Part shown: positions 7,055-13,722 of the stretch, in pieces
Position numbering within the stretch: position 1 is the stretch's first letter
Layout of the letters: each line of letters opens with the position of its first letter
Source: Gammaproteobacteria bacterium
GTDB taxonomy: Bacteria > Pseudomonadota > Gammaproteobacteria > Eutrophobiales > Eutrophobiaceae
DNA: 14,787 bases
Direction of reading: 5' to 3'
Assembly (NCBI GenBank): GCA_016198885.1
Contig: JACQHV010000086.1
Coordinates: forward strand, 1 to 14,787
Translations under genes and position numbers: made by a program
The notes under the pieces: generated by a model
The model's database searches: none
The model's input: the letters and a program-made list of their open reading frames with translations, nothing else
What the model was told of the DNA's origin: nothing

Positions 7055-8588
7055 CAGTCATTTCATTTGGTATATCCAGACCCATAAGATATAGCATTGT
7101 TGGTGCTATGTCAGACAGGGCGCCGCCATCCGGGTTAAATACGGCAGAGCGGCCAACATAAATCATTGGTACCGGGTTGCATGTATGTGCGGTATGAGAT
7201 TGCGATTTGATCTTTTCAGTGGTATAGGCGCGCATTTGTTCTGCATTTCCATGATCCGCAGTAATTATGACTTCTCCACCAACTTTACCGGTGGACTCGA
7301 CGATCCTGCCCAGGCATTTGTCAATCGACTGAATTGCCTTGATGGTCGCCTGGAAGTCGCCGGAGTGTCCGACCATGTCAGCGTTGGCATAATTGCATAT
7401 GATTGCGTCATATTTGCGGCTTGTAATGGCCTCTACCAGTTTGTCGGTGATCTCAAAAGCGCTCATCTCGGGTTTATGATTGTAGGTCGAGACATGTGGT
7501 GACGGCACCAGAATCCGATCTTCTCCATCGAATACCTTTTCCTCTCCTCCATTGAAGAAGAAAGTGACATGTGCATATTTTTCCGTTTCGGCGATACGCA
7601 GTTGTCGCAGTCCAAGTTTTGCAATGTATTCACCGAATACATTTTCCAGATGTTCCGGAGGAAACGCGACCGGAAATTCATAATTGGCCTTATATTCCGT
7701 AAGACTGATAAAGGCACCAAGTTTCGGTACACGCTCCCTGGAAAAACTCCTGAAATCAGGTTTTGTAAATGCGCGAGCCAGTTGTCTGGCACGGTCTGCG
7801 CGGTAATTGGCAAATACAATAACATCGCCATCCTCCACCTGGATCGGAGGTTCACCCGCCGGGGTAATAGTCGTTGGCTTGACAAATTCATCGGTTTCAC
7901 CGCGGGCATACGCCATATCGACGGCAATAAAGACATCGTCTGATCGGAAATCTGCTTTACCCTGACTGATCAGATCATATGCGGCCTGGGTCCTGTCCCA
8001 GTGTTTATTGCGATCCATCGCAAAGTATCTTCCGACAATACTGGCGAACCTGCCCTTACCCAGGTTCTTTATTTTTAGATGTGTTTCGTGAATGTATGCT
8101 TCAGCGCTTTTTGGTGGTGTATCACGGCCATCCAGAAAGGCGTGCAGGTAGATATTGTTTACATGACATTGGTCTGCAAGTTCCATCAGCGAAAATATAT
8201 GATCCTGGTGGCTGTGTACCCCGCCGGGTGAGAGTAAACCCAATATATGAACGGATTTGTTTGCAGCCGCAGCCTCTCTGAAGGCTTTGGTGAGTATTGC
8301 ATTCTCGAAGAATGAACCGTCTTCGATGGCGCGGGTAATACGCGAAAATTCCTGATCTACAATACGCCCGGAGCCGATATTCATGTGGCCGACTTCGGAA
8401 TTTCCCATCTGTTGGGCAGGCAATCCGACATCTATCCCGGAGGCCCGGAGAAGCGTGTGCGGACAATCCCGCCATAATTGCTCCCAGACCGGTTTGTTGG
8501 CACTGTAAATGGCGTTGTAGACTGTATTTTCCGAGTACCCCCAGCCGTCGAGGATAATCAGTACGATAGGTTTGCGTGTAAGCTTCAT
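6999..8588 (-). CDS. gpmI: 2,3-bisphosphoglycerate-independent phosphoglycerate mutase
   Basis: GpmI interconverts 3- and 2-phosphoglycerate in glycolysis and gluconeogenesis with a two-manganese, alkaline-phosphatase-type mechanism through a phosphoserine. The 529 residues are slightly more than the usual 510-515. Signature pieces are LIILDGWG (metal-binding Asp14), the nucleophile in MGNSEVGH (Ser64), LLSPGGVHSHQDH, HAFLDGRDTPP, and the late metal site ITADHGNAEQM. The ATG at 8588 gives the standard N-terminus. It is the first gene of the minus-strand run that continues with the envC-like gene, and it diverges from yibN as in E. coli. No strong Shine-Dalgarno is visible in its AT-rich leader. 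Confidence 0.97.
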   Translation of the reverse strand: MKLTRKPIVLIILDGWGYSENTVYNAIYSANKPVWEQLWRDCPHTLLRASGIDVGLPAQQMGNSEVGHMNIGSGRIVDQEFSRITRAIEDGSFFENAILTKAFREAAAANKSVHILGLLSPGGVHSHQDHIFSLMELADQCHVNNIYLHAFLDGRDTPPKSAEAYIHETHLKIKNLGKGRFASIVGRYFAMDRNKHWDRTQAAYDLISQGKADFRSDDVFIAVDMAYARGETDEFVKPTTITPAGEPPIQVEDGDVIVFANYRADRARQLARAFTKPDFRSFSRERVPKLGAFISLTEYKANYEFPVAFPPEHLENVFGEYIAKLGLRQLRIAETEKYAHVTFFFNGGEEKVFDGEDRILVPSPHVSTYNHKPEMSAFEITDKLVEAITSRKYDAIICNYANADMVGHSGDFQATIKAIQSIDKCLGRIVESTGKVGGEVIITADHGNAEQMRAYTTEKIKSQSHTAHTCNPVPMIYVGRSAVFNPDGGALSDIAPTMLYLMGLDIPNEMTGEPLLKLDKESAKAIVAK

Positions 8589-8736
8589 TTACATAATATT
8601 AAGGTAATGAAAACCGTGTCGTTATTGGATGCCCGGAGCCAGGGAATTGTCATTGGGAACTGTATTATTTCCCGGGTTTACGCCACGCTGAAAATTGCAA
8701 CACATTTTGGCAGGAAATATTGAGCCCCATTAGTTC

Positions 8737-9040
8737 CCGGTCAGGCGTAGTTTAGCATGAAATAGGTACCGGCCTCAGGAACCTCTGACAATGTTGATGG
8801 TTCCGCACCACAGGGGTGGGCCGCGAAACAGTGAACGGGTATGCAGGAAAGCACACCCCCGTCCTGGCCACGCCGCAGGATCCACAGCAACCGGGTGCCG
8901 CATTATTATTCAAATACACGAGTAGTTGAATAAGGGAGCCAAGCAAAAACCACGCTTTCTGCCATGCGTGTCTGAGAAACGGCACGGAGATGCACTGTTT
9001 GTAAAGCCAGGAATGTAAAAAGTACCGGACAAACTTTTTT
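8737..9040 (+). ncRNA. Putative structured RNA, unassigned family
   Basis: A run of pairing segments could form a folded transcript. A long imperfect rod runs from 8793 to 8891. Its outer stem pairs GTTGATGGTTCC with GGATCCACAGCAAC, GGCC (8819-8822) pairs with GGCC (8866-8869), and the tip is GGGT-A-TGC closing an AGGAAA loop with GCA-C-ACCC (8837-8858). A perfect 8-base stem TTATTCAA/TTGAATAA follows (8906-8913 and 8926-8933), then CACGC/GCGTG (8951-8970), then a terminator-like stem with six Ts. It does not match what I remember of 6S, SRP, RNase P, tmRNA or common riboswitches. The plus strand is chosen only because of the T-tract; it could equally be a DNA-level element. Confidence 0.3.
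8997..9040 (+). terminator. Terminator-like hairpin with T-tract
   Basis: GTTTGT (8997-9002) pairs with ACAAAC (9029-9034), followed immediately by six Ts (9035-9040). The stem is short and AT-rich with a 26-base loop, so it is a weak intrinsic terminator at best. It would end a plus-strand transcript before yibN. Confidence 0.3.
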
Positions 9041-9059
9041 AGAATTCCCAAAATTCATT

Positions 9060-9090
9060 GCCCGTCCCTGTTTATTGTAGCGGGCATTTT
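9060..9090 (+). terminator. Second weak hairpin followed by T-run
   Basis: GCCCG (9060-9064) pairs with CGGGC (9081-9085) around a 16-base loop, then ATTTTT. A five-pair stem is minimal; it may be a terminator, part of the yibN leader, or chance. Confidence 0.2.
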
Positions 9091-9165
9091 TAATCTGCCG
9101 GATATTCACGTATCATTCTCGCCTCATTTACAGTGTCATTATCAGCTGGAACTGAATAATACAAT

Positions 9166-9612
9166 ATGCTCTCTATGGAAAATTTTCCTGAATTTGTCGC
9201 CAATCATCTATTTCTGTTTTCATTGCTTGTTGCGATTTCCAGTCTGCTGATCTGGAACTTGTTTGGAAATGTCATGAGTGGTATCTCACAGGTCATTCCA
9301 ATGGAGGCCACCCGTCTGATCAATCATGAAAATGCAGTTATGCTTGATCTGCGCAGTGAAAATAATTTCAAGGAAGGCCATATATTAAATGCCATAAATA
9401 TTCCTGGTGACAAATTATCAGAGCGTCAGAATGAGTTACAAAAATATAAGGAACGGCATGTGATTTTATATTGTAACAATGGGACAGAATCAACACGGGC
9501 TTCACGCGTCCTGAGACATAATGGTTTTGACAAGATTCATTGTCTGAAGGGCGGGCTTCAAGCATGGCGTAATGCAAGCCTGCCTCTGGCACGAGATCAT
9601 TCCAATGAATAA
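9166..9612 (+). CDS. yibN: Membrane-anchored rhodanese-like protein, YibN-like
   Basis: The protein has 148 residues: an N-terminal membrane segment (about 15-33) and one rhodanese domain (about 42-142) expected to face the cytoplasm. Domain landmarks are VMLDLRSENNFKEGHILNAINIP, read as VMLDLRSENNF and GHILNAINIP, then the active-site strand ILYCNNGTES with Cys103 and the C-terminal GGLQAW. The cysteine that could carry persulfide sulfur is present, but the loop lacks the arginines often seen in rhodaneses. The gene diverges from gpmI and precedes secB and gpsA, as in E. coli yibN. The role of the family is poorly defined. A second Met at 9175 is an alternative start. Confidence 0.88.
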   Translation: MLSMENFPEFVANHLFLFSLLVAISSLLIWNLFGNVMSGISQVIPMEATRLINHENAVMLDLRSENNFKEGHILNAINIPGDKLSERQNELQKYKERHVILYCNNGTESTRASRVLRHNGFDKIHCLKGGLQAWRNASLPLARDHSNE

Positions 9613-9624
9613 AAGCCTAAATAT

Positions 9625-9629
9625 GGAAG
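9625..9629 (+). promoter_or_regulatory. Ribosome-binding site for secB
   Basis: GGAAG lies 7 bases upstream of the secB ATG at 9637 and supports that start. Confidence 0.65.
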
Positions 9630-9636
9630 CAAATAA

Positions 9637-10146
9637 ATGACAGATACACCGGAAAAAAACCAGACCGCAACCAATATTGAAAAAAAGAATGGGCAATTTT
9701 CATTGCAGAAGATTTTCGTAAAGGATATTTCTTTTGAAACACCTCATTCTCCGGAGATCTTCACTGAAGAATGGGCGCCTGCTGTAAATATGCAGATTTC
9801 CAATGAAGCCAGTTCTCTCAATGAGGATTTACATGAGGTAGTATTAGCCGTCACAGTGACAGTTACCCTTGGTGAAAAAACAGCCTATCTTGTTGAAGTA
9901 CACATGGGAGGCATCTTTTATATAAAGGGCTTTCCGCAGAATGTCGTTGAACGCATGGCAGCAACGGTTTGTCCGAATATACTGTTCCCGTTTGCGCGTG
10001 AGGTTGTTTCTGACCTGGTGACACGTGGCGGTTTCCCGCAATTATTGCTGGCCCCGGTAAATTTTGAAGCGCTGTATGAGCGACAAAGGAAACAGAGTGA
10101 AAGAAAGGAATTGGAAGGTAGTGCTGAATCAGAAACCAAACATTGA
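9637..10146 (+). CDS. secB: Protein-export chaperone SecB
   Basis: SecB is the cytosolic tetrameric chaperone that holds precursor proteins unfolded and delivers them to SecA for export. The 169 residues cover the whole family. An N-terminal extension of about 18 polar residues precedes the core, which contains FSLQKIFVKDISFETPHSP, the EVVLAVTVTVTLGEKTAYLVEV strand pair (read as EVVLAVTV and TAYLVEV), then CPNILFPFAREVVSDLV and the GGFPQLLLAPVNFEALY end. The tail is charged and lengthens the protein beyond E. coli's 155 residues. It lies 24 bases after yibN and 34 bases before gpsA. In E. coli grxC sits between yibN and secB; here it is missing. Confidence 0.97.
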   Translation: MTDTPEKNQTATNIEKKNGQFSLQKIFVKDISFETPHSPEIFTEEWAPAVNMQISNEASSLNEDLHEVVLAVTVTVTLGEKTAYLVEVHMGGIFYIKGFPQNVVERMAATVCPNILFPFAREVVSDLVTRGGFPQLLLAPVNFEALYERQRKQSERKELEGSAESETKH

Positions 10147-10180
10147 TGATTTTTAAATTTTAGTCAGTGGGAAATTAACA

Positions 10181-11185
10181 ATGACTAAAACACCAGTCCT
10201 CGTAGCTGGCGCAGGTTCATGGGGTACAGCATTGGCGATAGTACTTGCCCGTAACAATCACCCTGTTTTTCTGTGGGGACACAATCTCTCACACATTCAA
10301 CAATTACAACAGCTGCGTTGTAATAATCGTTACCTGCCGGATATCACTTTCCCGGAAAATCTCGAACCCGTTGATGATTTACAATCACAACTGAATAAAA
10401 TCCGGGATATTGTGATCGCAGTTCCTTGTAGTGGCTTGCGTGATGTTTTGAATATTTTAGCCGGCAGTAATAAATCCGATCTGAAAATCTGCCTGGCATG
10501 TAAAGGGTTGGCATCAGGTATACAGTTATTGAATCATCAGATCGTCAGTGAATATCTGGGTAGCAAGGCAACAACCGCAGTCTTGTCCGGGCCGTCATTT
10601 GCCGCAGAAGTTGCACACGGTTTGCCCACGGCGGTAACAATCGCTTCCAATATTAAAACCACAGCTGAATATTTTGCCAAGTGTTTTCATAATGAGGTCT
10701 TTCGAACATATACACATGATGACATCATAGGGGTACAGATTGGTGGTGCCATAAAGAATGTCATGGCCATAGCGGCGGGAATTGCCGATGGGCTTGGATT
10801 TGGAGCAAATACACGCGCTGCTCTGATTACACGGGGCCTGGTTGAAATCATCCGTCTTGGTGTGGCGCTGGGCGGGAGACAGGAAACATTTATGGGCCTG
10901 GCTGGACTGGGTGATCTGGTTTTAACTTGTACTGATAATCGATCACGCAATCGAAGACTTGGCCTCGCCATGGGAAAAGGGACAAGTCTGGATGTAGCAA
11001 GCCGTCAAATCGGGCAGGTTATTGAAGGAGTCCGTACGGCCTCAGAAGCCATGAAATTGGCCGCAAAATACAATATAGAGATGCCAATCAGCGAACAGGT
11101 ATACAAGGTATTATCTGGACAGATAACGCCTCGTGATGCAGTGCAGGCGTTACTGTCGAGAGAACCGAAAGAAGAAATGGATTAA
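10181..11185 (+). CDS. gpsA: Glycerol-3-phosphate dehydrogenase [NAD(P)+]
   Basis: GpsA reduces dihydroxyacetone phosphate to sn-glycerol 3-phosphate, the first step towards phospholipids, in the cytosol. The 334 residues are full length. The N-terminal Rossmann loop reads GAGSWGT (10-16). The middle has VLSGPSFAAEVAHGLPT, and the C-terminal helical domain carries the catalytic lysine in GGAIKNVMAIAAG (Lys192), then GANTRAALITRGL and GLAGLGDLVLTCT. The start at 10181 has GGGA about 7 bases upstream. It ends the yibN-secB-gpsA operon, 27 bases before the stop of the opposing trmL gene. I see no clear terminator in that gap. Confidence 0.97.
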   Translation: MTKTPVLVAGAGSWGTALAIVLARNNHPVFLWGHNLSHIQQLQQLRCNNRYLPDITFPENLEPVDDLQSQLNKIRDIVIAVPCSGLRDVLNILAGSNKSDLKICLACKGLASGIQLLNHQIVSEYLGSKATTAVLSGPSFAAEVAHGLPTAVTIASNIKTTAEYFAKCFHNEVFRTYTHDDIIGVQIGGAIKNVMAIAAGIADGLGFGANTRAALITRGLVEIIRLGVALGGRQETFMGLAGLGDLVLTCTDNRSRNRRLGLAMGKGTSLDVASRQIGQVIEGVRTASEAMKLAAKYNIEMPISEQVYKVLSGQITPRDAVQALLSREPKEEMD

Positions 11186-11212
11186 ATGATTTTGAAAACA
11201 AGTGAAACCATC

Positions 11213-11686
11213 CTAAATATTGGTTGTAATGTCTTTGAAACCCAATTGGCGCCATACCTCATAGACAATGACAGCGACAGCATTGGACAGATTCAGGCTG
11301 CGGTTTTTGGTTTGCATGGGAATGCGCAAAATGTATTCATCAGGAAATTTCGCCAGGATAGAACCTGGCAAACCGCGTGTTTCTGGTCCAAAAATCAGGG
11401 CCGTATTATCACAATAATTAACTTCAGTATAAATCAGGTTTCCTCGTGTTGAGACCGCATAAATTCTTTCAGGGTTGACATTATTAATGAATGTTTCGAA
11501 CGAATCATATTCTTTGATATTGACCCATTCACGATAATCCAGACCGGCCCGTTGCAATTTAGTATCATCCAGTTTGAAACCCAGAGGATGTATGAGGTGT
11601 AGAGATGTCCCGGTGTTCGCGCATAGTCGTATTATATTGCCGGTATTGGGAGGTATCTCCGGTTCATATAACACCACATGGATCAT
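11213..11686 (-). CDS. trmL: tRNA (cytidine/uridine-2'-O-)-methyltransferase TrmL
   Basis: TrmL is a small SPOUT-class enzyme that 2'-O-methylates the wobble nucleotide of two leucine tRNAs. From the ATG at 11686 it has 157 residues, the same as E. coli TrmL; the frame stays open to 11719, but the extra residues are unlike the family. Motifs: LYEPEIPPNTGNIIRLCANT at the N-terminus, then FGPETRGLP and the trefoil-knot strand LRIPMQTKNRSLNLSNAVAV. In E. coli trmL lies downstream of gpsA and cysE on the same strand; here it faces gpsA and cysE is not adjacent. Its start is separated by only a few tens of bases from the divergent pyrD gene. Confidence 0.93.
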   Translation of the reverse strand: MIHVVLYEPEIPPNTGNIIRLCANTGTSLHLIHPLGFKLDDTKLQRAGLDYREWVNIKEYDSFETFINNVNPERIYAVSTRGNLIYTEVNYCDNTALIFGPETRGLPGSILAKFPDEYILRIPMQTKNRSLNLSNAVAVIVYEVWRQLGFKDITTNI

Positions 11687-11718
11687 AATTAATGTCTCTT
11701 GATGAAAGAAATAAGGCA

Positions 11719-12666
11719 ATGTTAGCCATCGATTTCTGTGGACTGAAATTTAATTCCCCATTGGTTTTATTATCAGGCTGTGTCGGTTTTGGAGAAGAAT
11801 ATACGCGTGTCAGTGGATTTTCCAACACAGATGTTGGCGCTGTTTGTCTAAAAGGTACAACACTTGAACCTCGATTGGGTAATCCACCCCACAGAATTGC
11901 CGAGACCTATATGGGGATGTTGAATGCAATCGGGTTACAAAATCCTGGCGCACACAAAGTCGTTGAAGAATATCTTTCTAAACTTGATTTCAGTGAAACA
12001 CGTTTTATTGCCAACGTATCCGGTTCTACCATTGAAGAATATGCAGAGGTAACTCGCATTTTTGATGATTCACCCATTGATGCAATGGAAATCAATATCT
12101 CCTGTCCCAATGTCAAGGAGGGAGGAGTTGCTTTTGGAAATGATCCGGATATGTCAGCACGTGTTGTCGAGGCATGCCGTAATGTCACAAAAAAAACCCT
12201 GATTACCAAACTTTCACCCAATCAGACTAATATTGCAGAGAATGCCAGGCGTTGCATTGAGGCCGGAACTGATGCACTGGCCGTAATCAATACGTTGATG
12301 GGGATGGTTATTGATATCGAAGAACGCAAACCGGTTATCGGCAATAATCAGGGTGGTCTTTCCGGTCCCGCAATTAAACCCATCGCTTTACTGAAAGTAC
12401 ATCAGGTCTATCAGGTGAGCAGGCAACATAATGTCCCGATCATTGGCCAGGGTGGGATTACAACAGCAAACGATGCCTTGGAATTTATCATTGCCGGTTC
12501 CACCGCAGTAGGTATCGGCACAGCCCTTTTTTATGATCCGCTGATATGTCCCAAGATTAATGCGGGTATTATCGATTATTTAAACAGGTATAAATTGAAA
12601 AATGTCACTGACCTCATCGGCACACTGAAATTGCATGAAGATGGTGGCGGGGAGTGTAGTGGATAG
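11719..12666 (+). CDS. pyrD: Dihydroorotate dehydrogenase, class 1B-type catalytic subunit (PyrD)
   Basis: This enzyme oxidises dihydroorotate to orotate in pyrimidine synthesis with bound FMN. The sequence matches the class 1B (NAD-linked) type: LVLLSGCVGFGEEY, CLKGTTLEPRLGNPPHRIAE, GMLNAIGLQNPG, the catalytic-cysteine loop NISCPNVKEGG (Cys129 in this numbering), then INTLMGM and the phosphate-binding GQGGITTANDALEFI. From the ATG at 11719 it has 315 residues and begins MLAIDFCGLKFNSP, the same layout as B. subtilis PyrD; an ATG at 11692 would add nine residues. Class 1B enzymes normally need PyrK, an FAD and iron-sulfur subunit; pyrK is not in this window. Many gammaproteobacteria instead use a membrane-bound class 2 enzyme. 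Confidence 0.92.
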   Translation: MLAIDFCGLKFNSPLVLLSGCVGFGEEYTRVSGFSNTDVGAVCLKGTTLEPRLGNPPHRIAETYMGMLNAIGLQNPGAHKVVEEYLSKLDFSETRFIANVSGSTIEEYAEVTRIFDDSPIDAMEINISCPNVKEGGVAFGNDPDMSARVVEACRNVTKKTLITKLSPNQTNIAENARRCIEAGTDALAVINTLMGMVIDIEERKPVIGNNQGGLSGPAIKPIALLKVHQVYQVSRQHNVPIIGQGGITTANDALEFIIAGSTAVGIGTALFYDPLICPKINAGIIDYLNRYKLKNVTDLIGTLKLHEDGGGECSG

Positions 12667-12672
12667 TTTGAT

Positions 12673-12774
12673 GGCAGGAAGCAGGTAGTAAGTAATAGGT
12701 GGCAGGTAGGTGAAACTGGTAAGATAATTCCTGCCAGTTGTCTACCACCTGCTATCTGCTACCTTCTACCTGCT
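12673..12774. repeat. Inverted pair of degenerate heptanucleotide arrays (RGYAGGT type) between convergent genes
   Basis: The left arm is a run of 7-base units from 12673 to about 12714, consensus RGYAGGT (AGCAGGT at 12680, GGCAGGT at 12701). The right arm, about 12740-12774, carries reverse-complement units in phase, such as ACCTGCT at 12747 and 12768 and ATCTGCT at 12754. Pairing includes AGCAGGTAG (12680-12688) with CTACCTGCT (12766-12774) and a tip of AACTGG/CCAGTT (12714-12719 and 12734-12739). It fills the gap after pyrD and runs into the 3' end of the opposing TPR gene, providing that gene's stop and last few codons. The layout equals the ubiB-side element, but the heptamer is different. 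Confidence 0.7.
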
Positions 12775-13099
12775 GTTTCTTCAGCCTTTTCAGGAACACT
12801 TTCATCTCTTTGGCGGCCTGTATATCCCCCTTTTTTTCTGCTACTAAAATACCTTTCTCATATACAATAATTGCTTCATCAATCTGGCTATTTCCGGTCA
12901 GGGCCTTTCCATAAAGTTTCCAGGCAACCGAATATTCCGGATTAAGTTCAAGGGCACGGAAAAAATGCTTTATGGCTTGGGGATATTTTTTTTCATTCAG
13001 ATATGCATTTCCAAGGCTGAAATGCAAAACAGAATTATCCTGACCCTGCGCGAGCAATGTTTTGAGATTTTCTATGATATCCATATGGGTTATTTGCAT
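12752..13099 (-). CDS. Small TPR-repeat protein
   Basis: The protein has 115 residues with about two to three tetratricopeptide repeats: SVLHFSLGNAYLNEKKYPQAIKHFFRALELNPEY (about 23-56, typical spacing G-Y-A-F-A-P), then VAWKLYGKALTGNSQIDEAIIVYEKGI, and a third helical pair ending in FLKRLKKQ. TPRs are protein-protein interaction modules; the partner is unknown. Small proteins of this layout are found in several proteobacteria. ATGs at 13099 and 13084 are both possible starts, neither with a clear ribosome-binding site. It begins 9 bases after the methyltransferase stop, so the two are probably co-transcribed. The last residues (roughly QQVEGSR) are encoded by the inverted heptamer array, so its C-terminus may have been reset by that element. 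Confidence 0.82.
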   Translation of the reverse strand: MQITHMDIIENLKTLLAQGQDNSVLHFSLGNAYLNEKKYPQAIKHFFRALELNPEYSVAWKLYGKALTGNSQIDEAIIVYEKGILVAEKKGDIQAAKEMKVFLKRLKKQQVEGSR

Positions 13100-13108
13100 A
13101 CGAAAATG

Positions 13109-13687
13109 TTAACGACGCTGACCAATCAACATGGCCTCATTTCTGAAACCATTTGCTACATTGCCGATCATGCCTTCTTCAAGATATTTCACAATATGCA
13201 AGCCGGCACACAGTTCCAATAATTCATTTTCAGCCAATCGATAAGCATCATTAGTTGGACCGGTATCATCGACACGTTCCTTCAGGAAGGTTTGATAGAA
13301 GAGAAGCCCATGCATGCGCAATGCGTTGATGATGTAAGGCATCAACGTTCTTTCCAGAAAATAACTGATGGTAATGACATCGAATGTCTCAACTTCAGGT
13401 GGCATATCGATGACATTGCGGATCTCGGTATGAATATTCAGATGCAACCGGTTTACAGTTTCGCGCAATTGTTTAATAGCCTGTTCAGAGATATCCCAAG
13501 CAAATGTTTGTAAGCCATGCTGGGCAAGAAAGATTGCATTTACCCCGGTGCCGCAGGCGAGATCCAATGCGGTTCCGGATTTTGGCAGAAGATACGAGTG
13601 ATCTTTTAATACGCGTACCGGCTCATTCCGGACATGCATACTTGCCAGATAAACAGCATTCCACTTATCAGCATCAGGATGGGGCAT
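13109..13687 (-). CDS. Class I SAM-dependent methyltransferase, substrate unknown
   Basis: The 192-residue protein is a compact class I methyltransferase. The SAM loop is ALDLACGTGVNAIFLA (40-55), followed by an acidic strand end WDIS (64-67) and later the VITISYFLERTLMP motif in place of a catalytic-site strand. The C-terminal part has GLLFYQTFLKE and the FxL-type NELLEL segment seen in TehB-like and related methyltransferases. Nothing shows the substrate, so no gene symbol is given. It lies between the NtrX-like regulator (35-base gap) and the TPR gene (9-base gap) on the same strand. Confidence 0.85.
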   Translation of the reverse strand: MPHPDADKWNAVYLASMHVRNEPVRVLKDHSYLLPKSGTALDLACGTGVNAIFLAQHGLQTFAWDISEQAIKQLRETVNRLHLNIHTEIRNVIDMPPEVETFDVITISYFLERTLMPYIINALRMHGLLFYQTFLKERVDDTGPTNDAYRLAENELLELCAGLHIVKYLEEGMIGNVANGFRNEAMLIGQRR

Positions 13688-13722
13688 GATTTATTAAAGC
13701 CGGAATGTTTCGTGTTAATTGG

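Larger units (their letters stand above)
8589..9165. other. 577-base gene-free region between divergent gpmI and yibN
   Basis: No convincing protein gene lies here; the short open frames on both strands lack family features and are probably chance. It should hold the promoters of both divergent operons, but I can name no strong pair. The middle (about 8770-8900) is richer in G+C than its surroundings and contains several inverted repeats: CCGGT/ACCGG (8737-8741 and 8768-8772), GGAACC/GGTTCC (8778-8783 and 8799-8804) and a rod-like fold across 8793-8891. A smaller inverted repeat, GGGAA/TTCCC (8655-8659 and 8669-8673), lies near gpmI. Confidence 0.6.

Noticed and set aside
8582..8625. Promoter for gpmI with a TATTAT -10 just before the start codon
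   Set aside because: The -10-like sequence is only a few bases from the ATG, leaving no room for a transcription start and leader.
8478..8723. 81-codon plus-strand open frame overlapping the gpmI start
   Set aside because: Its first half is antisense to the conserved gpmI N-terminus and the remainder has no recognisable features.
8755..8800. Resemblance of the minus strand near CCTGAGGCCGG to a conserved part of 6S RNA
   Set aside because: Only a short string resembles 6S RNA; the expected complementary 3' half is not found at the right distance.
8752..9051. 99-codon open frame on the minus strand in the gpmI-yibN gap
   Set aside because: The translation is rich in Cys, Trp and Pro runs without any family motif, overlaps the hairpin-rich segment, and has no ribosome-binding site. 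It is more likely a by-product of the repeat structure.
11186..11212. Possible terminator or heptamer element at the gpsA/trmL junction
   Set aside because: The 27-base gap shows neither an inverted repeat with T-tract nor a 7-base period.
13688..13722. Terminator between the NtrX-like gene and the methyltransferase gene
   Set aside because: Only a four-pair AGCC/GGCT match with a long loop and two Ts; too weak to call.
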